Assembly: GCA_002308595.1 (NCBI GenBank) | Contig: DBWH01000037.1 | Coordinates: forward strand, 1,978-22,283 | Length of the DNA: 20,306 nt | Source: Mageeibacillus sp. UBA1243 | GTDB lineage: Bacteria; Bacillota; Clostridia; UBA1212 | Reading direction: 5' to 3' | Shown here: positions 1 to 7,003 of the stretch, one piece after another | Layout of the letters: each line of letters begins with the position of its first letter | How positions within the stretch are numbered: position 1 is the first letter of the stretch | Made by a program: the position numbers and the translations under genes | The notes under the pieces: model-generated | The model's database searches: none | What the model was told of the DNA's origin: nothing | What the model saw: the letters and a program-made list of their open reading frames with translations, nothing else

Positions 1-851
1 TGCATCGCCATTCCCACGCCGTCCATGACGACTCCAAACTCGATAAGACTTACGACTACTGCGAGCGCGATCAGACCGGAATCGCCGTAATTACGCGAAA
101 TAAAGCCAATCATAACGTAGTCCATGATCCCCCAGCAGATATAAACGGAAGAATCCACGATACTGTATCTCGAAGTCAGCAGAAAATCCTTAAAGGACAG
201 ATGCCATACAAAGTGCAGAGTGTTTTTCTTCCGGAAAAAGTGAACAATGCAGGTAAGGATACCGAGCGTGTTTCCAATCACGGAACCGAGGATGATACCC
301 GTCATTCCGAAAAATCTGGTAAGAATGATTGAGCAGAGTATGTTCCCGCCAATCTGAAAACCGTAGCAGATATTGTTGATAAGCTCGTCTCCGTCGCTGA
401 AAACCATCTGTTCAAGATAGAAGATAACGATGGTAAGAAACGCATTAATAGGGAGAAAACGGTAATACTCCAGCGCTTTGTCCAGAATTTCTCCCGTAAT
501 GCCGCTCACGCTGAAATAAACGTTTTGGATAAAGAAGACCAACAGAGCGGAGATCAGTCCGACCCCGATGCTGATAATGAGGCCTTGCCCGTAGATCTCA
601 TCTGCCCGGCGCTTTTTCATTGCGCCGACCTCGCGGGTGAAAACGATCCCGACACCGGTCGAAACCAAATCACCGAAGAAGGTGACAATGGCAGTCAGCG
701 GTGTGATTGCGTTGATGCCGGCAACACCCGACTTGCCTATGAAGTAGCCGGCAATGATGCTATCACTGAGCAGCATCAGATACATCACCGCTTTGGTGAA
801 TGTGCCGGACATAAGCATAGAAGTGAATTTCTTTTCGCAAAAGCCTTTCAT
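1..851 (-). CDS. MATE-family multidrug/metabolite efflux transporter, 5' part (runs off left edge)
   Basis: I translated the complement from ATG at 851 through the left edge without a stop (about 283 residues; the family is usually about 450). The product starts MKGFCEKKFTSMLMSG and is strongly hydrophobic, with about seven visible membrane segments. The opening (LSDSIIAGYFIGKSGVAGINAITPL, given here in pieces: LLSDSIIAGYFIGKSG then VAGINAITPL) is the typical first-helix signature of MATE (MatE/NorM/DinF) antiporters, which export organic cations or metabolites using a Na+ or H+ gradient. The complete first MatE repeat and the start of the second are present; the C-terminal part lies outside. 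A GGGAG ribosome binding site lies about 7 nt before the ATG, and an extended -10 promoter lies about 35 nt upstream. It diverges from the toxin-antitoxin pair. The substrate cannot be told from sequence. Confidence 0.85.
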   Translation of the reverse strand, partial: MKGFCEKKFTSMLMSGTFTKAVMYLMLLSDSIIAGYFIGKSGVAGINAITPLTAIVTFFGDLVSTGVGIVFTREVGAMKKRRADEIYGQGLIISIGVGLISALLVFFIQNVYFSVSGITGEILDKALEYYRFLPINAFLTIVIFYLEQMVFSDGDELINNICYGFQIGGNILCSIILTRFFGMTGIILGSVIGNTLGILTCIVHFFRKKNTLHFVWHLSFKDFLLTSRYSIVDSSVYICWGIMDYVMIGFISRNYGDSGLIALAVVVSLIEFGVVMDGVGMAM

Positions 852-886
852 AACAACTCCCGTTGGAGTAAATAATCTTGTTATCC

Positions 887-895
887 ATTATAACA
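887..895 (-). promoter_or_regulatory. Extended -10 promoter of the MATE gene
   Basis: On the minus strand the sequence reads TGTTATAAT, that is a TG dinucleotide one base before a perfect TATAAT. No good -35 hexamer lies at 17 bp, which fits an extended -10 promoter. It lies 36 nt upstream of the MATE ATG. Confidence 0.6.
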
Positions 896-938
896 AAATC
901 ACCGGGAAAATAATAGTATATCATATGGATTAATGCTA

Positions 939-967
939 TTGACAATATGTGGTTTATCACATATAAT
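939..967 (+). promoter_or_regulatory. Consensus sigma-A promoter with operator-like palindrome, toxin-antitoxin operon
   Basis: TTGACA at 939-944 and TATAAT at 962-967 are separated by exactly 17 bp. A perfect inverted repeat, ATATGTG (945-951) and CACATAT (958-964) around a 6-nt centre, fills the spacer and covers half of the -10. Such a site is where an XRE-type antitoxin usually binds to repress its own operon. The predicted transcription start is near 974, about 43 nt before the toxin start. Confidence 0.75.
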
Positions 968-1016
968 TCAAATGAAAAAACACAAAGTTGGAAAGTGTTT
1001 TTCAGAGGGGGAATAA

Positions 1017-1367
1017 GTGAGAGATTTTGAAATCATTTTCTACGACAAACCTGACGGCACCGAACCTGCAATGGATTTCATTATGTCCTTGAATGACAAA
1101 ATGCAGGCTCGCATGCTTAGAACGATTAAACTTCTGAGCGAAAACGGGACAGACCTCAGAGAACCGTATTCTAAGCACCTTGTCGACGGAATTTTTGAAA
1201 TTAGAGCAAAAGTCGGTTCGGATATTTCGCGTGTCTTGTACTTTTTCGTCATAGGACGCAAAATTGTTCTGACAAACGGTTTCGTCAAGAAAACGCAAAA
1301 AACTCCGAAGAATGAGATCGAACTCGCAAAGAAGTATCGTAATGAGTATTTAAATCGCAAGAGGTGA
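1017..1367 (+). CDS. HigB/RelE-superfamily toxin (Gp49-like)
   Basis: A 116-residue basic protein that starts at GTG, 5 nt after an AGAGGGGG ribosome binding site. The compact RelE/ParE fold pattern is visible: an early beta hairpin (FEIIFYDKPDGTEP), two helices, then the strand series EIRAKVGSDISRVLYFF and the family's C-terminal signature GFVKKTQKTPKNEIELA (residues about 88-104), which is typical of the phage-derived Gp49/HigB group. Members are ribosome-dependent mRNA interferases that block translation when the antitoxin is lost; the activity is inferred from family. The toxin precedes the antitoxin, the usual higBA order, and its stop TGA falls inside the Shine-Dalgarno sequence of the next gene, suggesting translational coupling. 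Confidence 0.82.
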   Translation: MRDFEIIFYDKPDGTEPAMDFIMSLNDKMQARMLRTIKLLSENGTDLREPYSKHLVDGIFEIRAKVGSDISRVLYFFVIGRKIVLTNGFVKKTQKTPKNEIELAKKYRNEYLNRKR

Positions 1368-1372
1368 ACGAA

Positions 1373-1660
1373 ATGACGAACTTTAATGATTTCCTGGAAA
1401 AACGATTAAAGGATCCTAACTTTAAAAAAGAATATGATGCGCTTGAACCGGAGTTCTCAATTATTCAGGCTATTATTGACGCAAGGAAGAATGCCGGAAT
1501 GACACAAAAAGAATTGGCTGAAAAAACAGGAATCACGCAGGGAGATATCAGCCGGCTCGAGAACGGAAGCGCAAATCCATCGCTTAAAACGCTTCAGAGA
1601 CTTGCCGAGGGAATGGGAATGACGCTGAAACTCGAGTTCGTTCCAACCACGCGGAATTAA
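1373..1660 (+). CDS. HigA-type XRE antitoxin
   Basis: A helix-turn-helix protein of 95 residues that would neutralise the preceding toxin and repress the shared promoter. A GTG at 1364 is in frame, but I prefer ATG 1373 because AGGTGA at 1362-1367 then sits 5 nt upstream as a good ribosome binding site. The N-terminal part (DFLEKRLKDPNFKKEYDALEP) is the usual toxin-wrapping segment of this group (given in full only to show length 21 split as DFLEKRLKDPN and FKKEYDALEP). The HTH follows: AGMTQKELAEKTGITQGDIS and RLENGSANPSLKTLQRLAEG, ending in the beta-strand LKLEFVP. No clear plus-strand terminator follows. The gene is convergent with the nucleotidase operon. Confidence 0.85.
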   Translation: MTNFNDFLEKRLKDPNFKKEYDALEPEFSIIQAIIDARKNAGMTQKELAEKTGITQGDISRLENGSANPSLKTLQRLAEGMGMTLKLEFVPTTRN

Positions 1661-1738
1661 CGAATTGCTGAATTGTGAAAAACGTATATTTCAACACTCT
1701 TTCAGGATGCATTTAGGAAAGAGGGTATTCGTCGTCAA

Positions 1739-1771
1739 GAAAAACACGAGGCGGGGAGCAATCCCCGCCTC
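1739..1771 (-). terminator. Intrinsic terminator of the nucleoside-salvage operon
   Basis: A perfect 10-bp stem GAGGCGGGGA / TCCCCGCCTC (1748-1771, 4-nt loop) is followed on the minus strand by GTGTTTTTCTT. On the plus strand the hairpin is followed by GTCCGG, so it would act only for the minus-strand genes, about 40 nt after the nucleotidase stop. Confidence 0.85.
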
Positions 1772-1812
1772 GTCCGGTTCAGAGCAGCGCAATCAGCTTA
1801 AAGCTGCCATTG

Positions 1813-3306
1813 TCACTCGATAATCAGCCTGTCGCCGACCTCTCTGTCAAGGTGCTGGTTCTCGGAAAGGTATTCCTCAATGACGTCGCGGCAGGACGTT
1901 GTCAGGGTGCGGCGGGGCGCATTGGCGAGTACCTCTTCGGGCGTGATGTCGAACGAGTCGATCATGTTGTTGTAGTGGAAAAGCTGGAGGCCGATGTTGA
2001 ACATGCGGTCGTCGGCAACTTCTTCGCCGTTGAAAGTGAACTCCTTGAATGCGTGATTCTTGCGCGAGTAGACCATGTGGAGGCCCTCGGAGTACTGGTA
2101 GAACTCGGTGTGAGCTCCCTCCCAGACCTCGTCGCGGAGAGTGTGCTTGATCATGTGCTTCAGCTGGGCGCCTGTCACCTTGACCATAAACACGTCGTCA
2201 TCGTAAGGGAAGGCCGTGATGAGGTCGCCGAACATGACGATAGGACCGAGCTCTTCGGTGCGGATGCTGCCGGAGCCGAGGAGCATGATGTCAAGGCCGA
2301 GGCTGCGCTTGAGAGCGTCCGCAAGCAGGTCGCCGAGAGCGGTCTCCTGAGTCCTTGTGGGATGTGTGAGCTTGCGGTTGAAACGGGTGATTACGCGGCA
2401 GTATTTCTTGTCGGTCTGGTTCTTGTAGCTCTTTATCAGCTCGGCAATGTTCTCATCTACAGGGCAGTTTTCCGCATTTATAGGAACGCTTCTCCATTTG
2501 TAATCGGCGACGCAGTTGTTTTCGGTATCGATAATCAGGTCAAAACGGCCGATCTGGTCGGTTCCGGTGCCCGCCTGGACTATCAGAACGTCGTTGACCT
2601 TTTCAGCTTCCTCGAGGAACGTGTGCGAGTGACCGCCGATGATGACGTCAACGCCCCAGGCCGGGTCGAGCAGCTCGGCAAGCTTTTTGTCCTCGTCAAA
2701 ACCGATGTGCGTGAGCAGCACGGTGAAATCAATATCGATCGAGTTGTATGCGTTGCAGATGCGCCCAATCTCGTCCGCCGCCTCGCTTATGTCGACGAAG
2801 GTTCCCACAAGCCCATCGTTTTTCGCCTGCTTGATGACAAGCTCGGTGATGATGCCGATGAAAAGAATCTTCATACCGCCAATCTCTTTAATCAGATACG
2901 GCTTGAACAGACGCGCGTGGTTCGTCTTGATGTGCAGGTTTGAGTTAATGATGGGGAATTTTGCGCATTTCTCCAGAAAAAGCAGGTGCGAAACACCGTA
3001 GTCCACCTCGTGATTGCCGAGCGTGACGACGTCAGGCGAAATCATGTTCATAATCTCAATGGTCGAAATTCCCTTGTACTCCGAGTCGATGACGGAGCCC
3101 CTGAACATGTCGCCGGCAATGCAATAGAGCGTGTTCGGCTCCTCCTCCTTCACCTTGTTGATGTAGCCCGAGAGCATCGAGACACCGCCAATGAGTTTGT
3201 TATCAACATTCTCGGACAGGAAGTCCCCGTGCATGTCGTTTGAGTGCAGAAGCACGAGCTTCCTGTAGCGCTCATTGTCGGCAACGATTGAATTGTTCTG
3301 TTCCAT
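1813..3306 (-). CDS. Bifunctional metallophosphatase / 5'-nucleotidase family protein, cytoplasmic form
   Basis: A 497-residue member of the UshA/YhcR/CpdB-like calcineurin phosphoesterase family. The dinuclear metal site is complete: SNDMHG (D24, H26), GDMFRG (D66), GNHE (N98, H99), LLTHIG (H199) and GGHSHT (H225, H227). A 5'-nucleotidase C-terminal domain follows (about 310-480), with ETALGDLLADAL, GSGSIR and FPYDDDVFMVKVTG, which contributes the nucleotide-binding face. The family hydrolyses nucleoside 5'-monophosphates, 2',3'-cyclic nucleotides or UDP-sugars. There is no signal peptide or wall anchor, unlike most relatives, so it is probably intracellular. It lies 18 nt downstream of the nucleoside hydrolase, so the pair would turn nucleotide into nucleoside and then base plus ribose. 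The exact substrate is not determinable. The ATG is preceded by AAGGAGAT. Confidence 0.88.
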   Translation of the reverse strand: MEQNNSIVADNERYRKLVLLHSNDMHGDFLSENVDNKLIGGVSMLSGYINKVKEEEPNTLYCIAGDMFRGSVIDSEYKGISTIEIMNMISPDVVTLGNHEVDYGVSHLLFLEKCAKFPIINSNLHIKTNHARLFKPYLIKEIGGMKILFIGIITELVIKQAKNDGLVGTFVDISEAADEIGRICNAYNSIDIDFTVLLTHIGFDEDKKLAELLDPAWGVDVIIGGHSHTFLEEAEKVNDVLIVQAGTGTDQIGRFDLIIDTENNCVADYKWRSVPINAENCPVDENIAELIKSYKNQTDKKYCRVITRFNRKLTHPTRTQETALGDLLADALKRSLGLDIMLLGSGSIRTEELGPIVMFGDLITAFPYDDDVFMVKVTGAQLKHMIKHTLRDEVWEGAHTEFYQYSEGLHMVYSRKNHAFKEFTFNGEEVADDRMFNIGLQLFHYNNMIDSFDITPEEVLANAPRRTLTTSCRDVIEEYLSENQHLDREVGDRLIIE

Positions 3307-3324
3307 AAATATCTCCTTGCTGAT

Positions 3325-4284
3325 TCAGCCCTGCGCCAGCACTTCGTTGAGGCGCTTCACAAACTCTCTCTTCTTGGCTTTAGTTACCACCGACACGTTG
3401 CAGGTTCCGATTTTGGGCATCGAGTCGTACGTGAAGCCTTCCTTGTAGAAAATGACCATGCCGTAAGTCTCGCCGGGCTCGGTGATGCAGCTGCCGTAGC
3501 ACCTTACGGTTTCCTGAACGAAATCGGGCCAGACGAGCGTTGCCATTGCGACAGCGTCGGGGAGGTCGAGCGCATTGATGCCGTTGCCCTGTTTGAATTC
3601 GAGGAGTTTGCCGGTGGCTTTTGCGATGAACACCTGAAGCGGGCTGCCTTTCAGCATCTTTTTCCACATTCGTTCGGACGTCCAGGTGGGTTCGTCGTCC
3701 ATGTCGAGGCCGAGAACAGTCACGGGCACGCCGAGCTCGAGCATCATCTTGTAGGCAGGTGCGTCCTTGTAGACGTTGAATTCTGCGACAGGTGTCGCAT
3801 TTCCGGGTCCGAAGCCTGCGGTGCCCATTGACAGTATGCGCTTAACCTTGAGCATCGTCTGCCTGTCCTTCTGAATCGCGAGGGCGATGTTGGTGACAGG
3901 ACCGAGAGCGACAATCTCAACCTCGCCGGGGGTTGCCTTGACGGTTCTCAGAATAAAGTCAACTGCGTGCTCCTTCTGCGGCTTTCCCTTGGGGTTCACG
4001 ATTCCCGCATCGCCCATACCGTCGTTTCCGTAAACACTGAACGTTTCGCGCTCCTCTCCGGACAGCGGGTTGACGGCGCCCGGGTAGACCTTGGCGGAAG
4101 AACCTGCCGCTTCAAGGGCCGAAAATGCATTTTTGACAGCCTGGTCGAGGGAAACGTTGCCGGCAGCGACGGTGACGCCAAGGATATCAACGTTAGGACT
4201 CTTGACGGCAAGAATCAGCGCGGCCGCGTCATCTCCGCCCGTATCGGTGTCGATGATGATCTTGTGTTTTTTTATTATATCCAT
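3325..4284 (-). CDS. Inosine/uridine-preferring nucleoside hydrolase family protein
   Basis: A 319-residue, full-length member of the nucleoside hydrolase family, which cleaves the N-glycosidic bond of ribonucleosides to release base and ribose using a bound Ca2+. The N-terminal metal motif IDTDTGGDDAAAL is present (D12, D14, D18, D19). It carries threonine where the family usually has proline (DTDPGxDD), but the acids are kept. Other family landmarks are ALGPVTNIA (127-135), EFNVYKDAPA (168-177) and the late Asp in DLPDAVAM (D243). It is the first gene of a two-gene minus-strand operon with the nucleotidase. AAGAAGG lies about 8-11 nt before the ATG. Specificity (purine, pyrimidine or general) is not evident. 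Confidence 0.88.
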   Translation of the reverse strand: MDIIKKHKIIIDTDTGGDDAAALILAVKSPNVDILGVTVAAGNVSLDQAVKNAFSALEAAGSSAKVYPGAVNPLSGEERETFSVYGNDGMGDAGIVNPKGKPQKEHAVDFILRTVKATPGEVEIVALGPVTNIALAIQKDRQTMLKVKRILSMGTAGFGPGNATPVAEFNVYKDAPAYKMMLELGVPVTVLGLDMDDEPTWTSERMWKKMLKGSPLQVFIAKATGKLLEFKQGNGINALDLPDAVAMATLVWPDFVQETVRCYGSCITEPGETYGMVIFYKEGFTYDSMPKIGTCNVSVVTKAKKREFVKRLNEVLAQG

Positions 4285-4317
4285 ATACAGTACCTTCTTT
4301 CAGGATTTCTTCATTAC

Positions 4318-4323
4318 ATTATA
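4318..4323 (-). promoter_or_regulatory. -10 element of the nucleoside-salvage operon
   Basis: On the minus strand a perfect TATAAT lies 34 nt upstream of the nucleoside hydrolase ATG. The hexamer 17 bp further upstream (TTTCGC) is a weak -35. Confidence 0.5.
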
Positions 4324-4423
4324 TCACTGCACGGGCCTCCGCGAAAGGTGTGACTTTAATGTAAAAAACAGGCGCCTTCCGTGGAGTGAAACCGCCAATG
4401 TTCAGACCGCTGTTATCGCCGAT

Positions 4424-4457
4424 GCGGCGGCGCCAAACCCTCCCGCCGCGCCGCCGC
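4424..4457. repeat. GC-rich 10-bp perfect inverted repeat
   Basis: GCGGCGGCGC (4424-4433) and GCGCCGCCGC (4448-4457) flank a 14-nt C-rich loop. There is no U-tract on either side, so it is not a standard terminator. It is part of a GC-rich island (4371-4460) that also has GGCGCCTTCCGT and ACCGCCAATG. Confidence 0.6.
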
Positions 4458-4480
4458 CTCTTATAATTATTTAAAAATAC

Positions 4481-4512
4481 GCACTTTAAGAGGTTAAAGC
4501 GCGATTTTTTTT
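4481..4512 (+). terminator. Intrinsic terminator, upstream copy of a tandem pair
   Basis: The stem GCACTTTAA / TTAAAGCGC (one mismatch, GAGG loop) is followed by GA and eight T residues. No plus-strand gene is recognisable between here and 1660. Confidence 0.65.
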
Positions 4513-4520
4513 CGTTTTAT

Positions 4521-4551
4521 GCGCTGAAAACGCGTTTTCAGCGCGTTTTTT
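4521..4551 (+). terminator. Intrinsic terminator, downstream copy of a tandem pair
   Basis: A 24-nt perfect palindrome GCGCTGAAAA-CGCG-TTTTCAGCGC is followed by G and six T residues. Together with the upstream terminator it insulates the opp promoter from any plus-strand transcription entering from the left. Confidence 0.8.
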
Positions 4552-4561
4552 CTCCGTATTG

Positions 4562-4590
4562 TTGACAAAGGGGGTTGAATTGGTTATAAT
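4562..4590 (+). promoter_or_regulatory. oppB: Perfect-consensus sigma-A promoter of the opp operon
   Basis: TTGACA at 4562-4567, a 17-bp spacer and TATAAT at 4585-4590 match the consensus at all twelve positions. The transcription start is expected near 4597, giving an untranslated leader of about 380 nt before oppB. A second, weaker -10 (TATAAT at 4834-4839, poor -35) lies inside the leader. Confidence 0.85.
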
Positions 4591-4596
4591 ACGCGC

Positions 4597-4978
4597 TATG
4601 TTGGATAATGCCCTTATTGAAGGATGTTATTCCGACAAAACTCGACGGTGTTTTAAACACGGCTTTTGACAAAAAACACGGAACAGGGGTTGACCATGAA
4701 AGACACAAAAGATGAATAGCCAGGGGTTATCGGTTTTGTTTCAATGAGTTCATGCCCTTGGCAAAGGTTTTATAGCGGCGGGGTTCCTGCCGGTCAAAGT
4801 TACTCTGTCGTTTTGTCGGAGTTTCGTTTGATTTATAATAAATAGTGAAACTTGGACTGCGGGACGTGAATGGCATTGGCGGTAAGCCGGTGACATGGGC
4901 TTTCGGTTTCGTGTTTGAATATATTGCGATGCGGCCGACAGATGCCGCCAAAGCAATACGGGAAGGAAAAAACTTATA
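4597..4978 (+). other. Long 5' leader of the opp operon with short ORFs and hairpins
   Basis: No known riboswitch consensus is recognised. The leader contains an ATG at the predicted transcription start (4598-4669, 23 codons before TGA) and a short ORF with a good ribosome binding site (AGGGG, 6 nt, then MKDTKDE at 4696-4719). It also has a hairpin CGGCGGG/CCTGCCG (4776-4792), one copy of the CATTGGCGGT repeat (4874-4883) and a two-part hairpin just before the oppB ribosome binding site (ATTGC 4923-4927 with GCAAT 4953-4957; GCGGC 4931-4935 with GCCGC 4944-4948). No clear terminator is present inside the leader. These elements may control opp expression; this is inference. Confidence 0.4.
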
Positions 4979-5908
4979 ATGAGTACAAAAACGCTGGCGT
5001 ACATACTTAAGCGTATAGGTTTGGCTTTGCTGACGGTTTGGGTCGTAATCACGATCACGTTTTTCGTCATGCATGCCGTGCCGGGCGGACCGTTTCTCCG
5101 TGAGAAGGCAGTTTCTCCGGAGACTCAGGCAGCACTCGAGGCCAATTACGGCCTTGACAAGCCTCTGATTGTCCAATACGGAACATATTTGAGGGATATC
5201 ATCACAAAGTTTGACTTCGGGCCGTCAATCAAACACCGCGGACAGACTGTTACGGGAATGATCGGTGACGGACTTAAGACTTCTGTCACGATTGGTCTCA
5301 TTGCGGCTTTTTCCGCGCTTTTTATCGGCGTCACACTCGGAGCGGTGGCTGCGATTAACCGAAACAAAATCGTGGACAGGATTATCATGGTCTTCACGAC
5401 GCTGTTTGTATCTTTGCCGTCGTTTATCTTGGGATCTCTGTTCCTTTACCTCTTTTCTCAGCGGCTAAAGTGGCTGCCGGCATTCGGAGATAAATGGACC
5501 GGGTATATTCTGCCGGTCATAACCCTCGCGCTTTATCCGCTTTCCTACATCACGAGACTTACAAGGTCGTCGATGCTCGACGTTCTCGGACAGGACTATA
5601 TCAGGACAGCGAAGGCAAAGGGTGTTTCAAGAGGCAATATCATCTTCGGCCACGCCATGAAGAACTCGCTCATTCCGGTCATCACGTACTTCGGACCTAT
5701 GCTCGCCTACATCGTCACGGGTTCGCTCGTTGTCGAGAAAATATTCGGCGTTCCCGGAATCGGCGGCAAGTTCGTTACAAGTATAACCGACCGTGACTAT
5801 ACACTCATCATGGGAACAACAATCGTTCTCGCAATGCTGATTGTCATAATGAACCTCATCGGAGACCTGCTTTATAAGGTCGTCGATCCGCGTATCAGTT
5901 TTGATTAA
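4979..5908 (+). CDS. oppB: Oligopeptide ABC transporter permease OppB/DppB
   Basis: A 309-residue inner-membrane permease, the first gene of the operon. It has the family's N-terminal helix (residues 8-31, ending VMHAVPGGPF), the NYGLDKPLIVQYGTYL segment (56-71) typical of OppB, and about six membrane helices (others near 101-126, 135-160, 175-193, 235-255 and 275-298). The EAA coupling loop that docks on the ATPase subunits is at 206-234 (DYIRTAKAKGVSRGNIIF onwards), and the C-terminus is VVDPRISFD. With OppC it forms the channel for di- or oligopeptides. GGAAGG lies 12 nt before the ATG, a slightly long spacing, just behind a hairpin. OppC begins 15 nt downstream. Confidence 0.95.
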   Translation: MSTKTLAYILKRIGLALLTVWVVITITFFVMHAVPGGPFLREKAVSPETQAALEANYGLDKPLIVQYGTYLRDIITKFDFGPSIKHRGQTVTGMIGDGLKTSVTIGLIAAFSALFIGVTLGAVAAINRNKIVDRIIMVFTTLFVSLPSFILGSLFLYLFSQRLKWLPAFGDKWTGYILPVITLALYPLSYITRLTRSSMLDVLGQDYIRTAKAKGVSRGNIIFGHAMKNSLIPVITYFGPMLAYIVTGSLVVEKIFGVPGIGGKFVTSITDRDYTLIMGTTIVLAMLIVIMNLIGDLLYKVVDPRISFD

Positions 5909-5923
5909 AGGAGGGGTGCGGAA

Positions 5924-6988
5924 ATGGATATCAAGAAAAATCCTTTAAGCATGCACATAAATGTAGATTCTTTTCTGCCTGCCTCCGATGAAGATAAGGC
6001 CTACATGGTAAAGATGCGCCCGTCATCCACTTTCTTTAAGGACGGCATGAAGCGTCTTTTAAAGAATAAAGTGGCCGTTGTCAGCTTCTTCGTCATCGTA
6101 ATTATTACGCTGTCTTCCATAATACTGCCGTTTTTCTGGCCTTACGGATATGAGCAGCAGCTCGGAAACAATTTCCCGTATCCTGTTGACAATTCGTATT
6201 CAAATCTCAAGCCTTTTGAGTACGGAGAAACAGAAAAAGCGCGCATGGAAGCGGGTGAAAAGATATTCCCTCACATATTCGGAACGGATGCTCAGGGAAG
6301 AGATTATTTCATCCGTGTCGTGTACGGTACCAGAATATCGCTTGCCGTCGGATTCTTTGCGAGTATTATAGTTCTCATCATAGGACTGCTTATAGGTTCG
6401 ATCTCGGGCTATTTCGGAGGCGTAATAGACCTTGTCCTGATGAGGATCGTAGATGTCATTTACGCTTTGCCTGATATGCTCATGGTAATTCTGCTTGCGG
6501 CAGTTTTGAAGGAGACCCTTGGCGATGCCATCTCCGGGACGTTCCTCCAGGGAATCGGAAGCAACATCATAAGCCTCTTTATAGTATTTGCGCTTCTTTA
6601 CTGGGTATCGATGGCAAGACTCGTGCGCGGCCAGATACTCTCTCTCAGAGAGCAGGAATATGTCCTTGCATCCAAAGCGGCAGGCGCAAAAGGCGGCTGG
6701 ATCATAAGAAAGCATCTTATACCTAACTGTGTAAGCGTAATCTTTATTTCGACCGCACTCCAGATTCCGAGCGCAATCTTCACAGAGAGCTACCTTTCAT
6801 TCCTCGGCCTTGGCGTTAACGCGCCGATGCCTTCTCTCGGTTCACTCGCCAATGACGCTCTCAACGGTATTCACTCCTACTTCTACAGGCTCCTGATTCC
6901 TGCAGTAGTGGTTTCTCTCATCGTTCTGTCGCTCAACCTGTTTGGCGACGGTCTGCGCGACGCGTTCGACCCCAAGCTTAATGACTGA
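5924..6988 (+). CDS. oppC: Oligopeptide ABC transporter permease OppC/DppC
   Basis: A 354-residue second permease. It has the longer cytoplasmic N-terminus usual for OppC, first helix at 48-72, an extracytoplasmic insert (75-120), the conserved FGTDAQGRDYFIRVVYGTR (119-137) and five further helices. The EAA loop is at 245-268 (EYVLASKAAGAKGGW, then IIRKHLIPN), followed by SYLSFLGLGV and the C-terminal DAFDPKL. It pairs with OppB to form the membrane channel of the peptide importer. A strong AAAGGAGG ribosome binding site follows the oppB stop immediately. oppD starts 15 nt downstream. Confidence 0.95.
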   Translation: MDIKKNPLSMHINVDSFLPASDEDKAYMVKMRPSSTFFKDGMKRLLKNKVAVVSFFVIVIITLSSIILPFFWPYGYEQQLGNNFPYPVDNSYSNLKPFEYGETEKARMEAGEKIFPHIFGTDAQGRDYFIRVVYGTRISLAVGFFASIIVLIIGLLIGSISGYFGGVIDLVLMRIVDVIYALPDMLMVILLAAVLKETLGDAISGTFLQGIGSNIISLFIVFALLYWVSMARLVRGQILSLREQEYVLASKAAGAKGGWIIRKHLIPNCVSVIFISTALQIPSAIFTESYLSFLGLGVNAPMPSLGSLANDALNGIHSYFYRLLIPAVVVSLIVLSLNLFGDGLRDAFDPKLND

Positions 6989-7003
6989 GGAAAGGAGATT
7001 ATC

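Noticed and set aside
1364..1372. GTG 1364 as antitoxin start
   Set aside because: It lies inside the AGGTGA ribosome binding site for ATG 1373, and nothing comparable serves the GTG.
1697..1723. Hairpin CTCTTTC / GAAAGAG after the antitoxin gene as its terminator
   Set aside because: No T-run follows it on the plus strand and the loop is long; it is too weak to call.
1810..2943. A 377-codon open frame on the plus strand opposite the nucleotidase gene
   Set aside because: It is antisense to a gene with complete metallophosphatase motifs, lacks a ribosome binding site and shows no recognisable domain; it is a by-product of the opposite strand's codon pattern.
3183..3192. A further ACCGCCAATG copy inside the nucleotidase gene
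   Set aside because: There it encodes the Ile-Gly-Gly of a conserved protein segment, so it was not counted with the intergenic copies.
4597..4978. Known riboswitch or T-box in the opp leader
   Set aside because: I could not find the conserved cores I know (for example a T-box UGG-containing bulge with a terminator, or SAM, glycine or purine cores).
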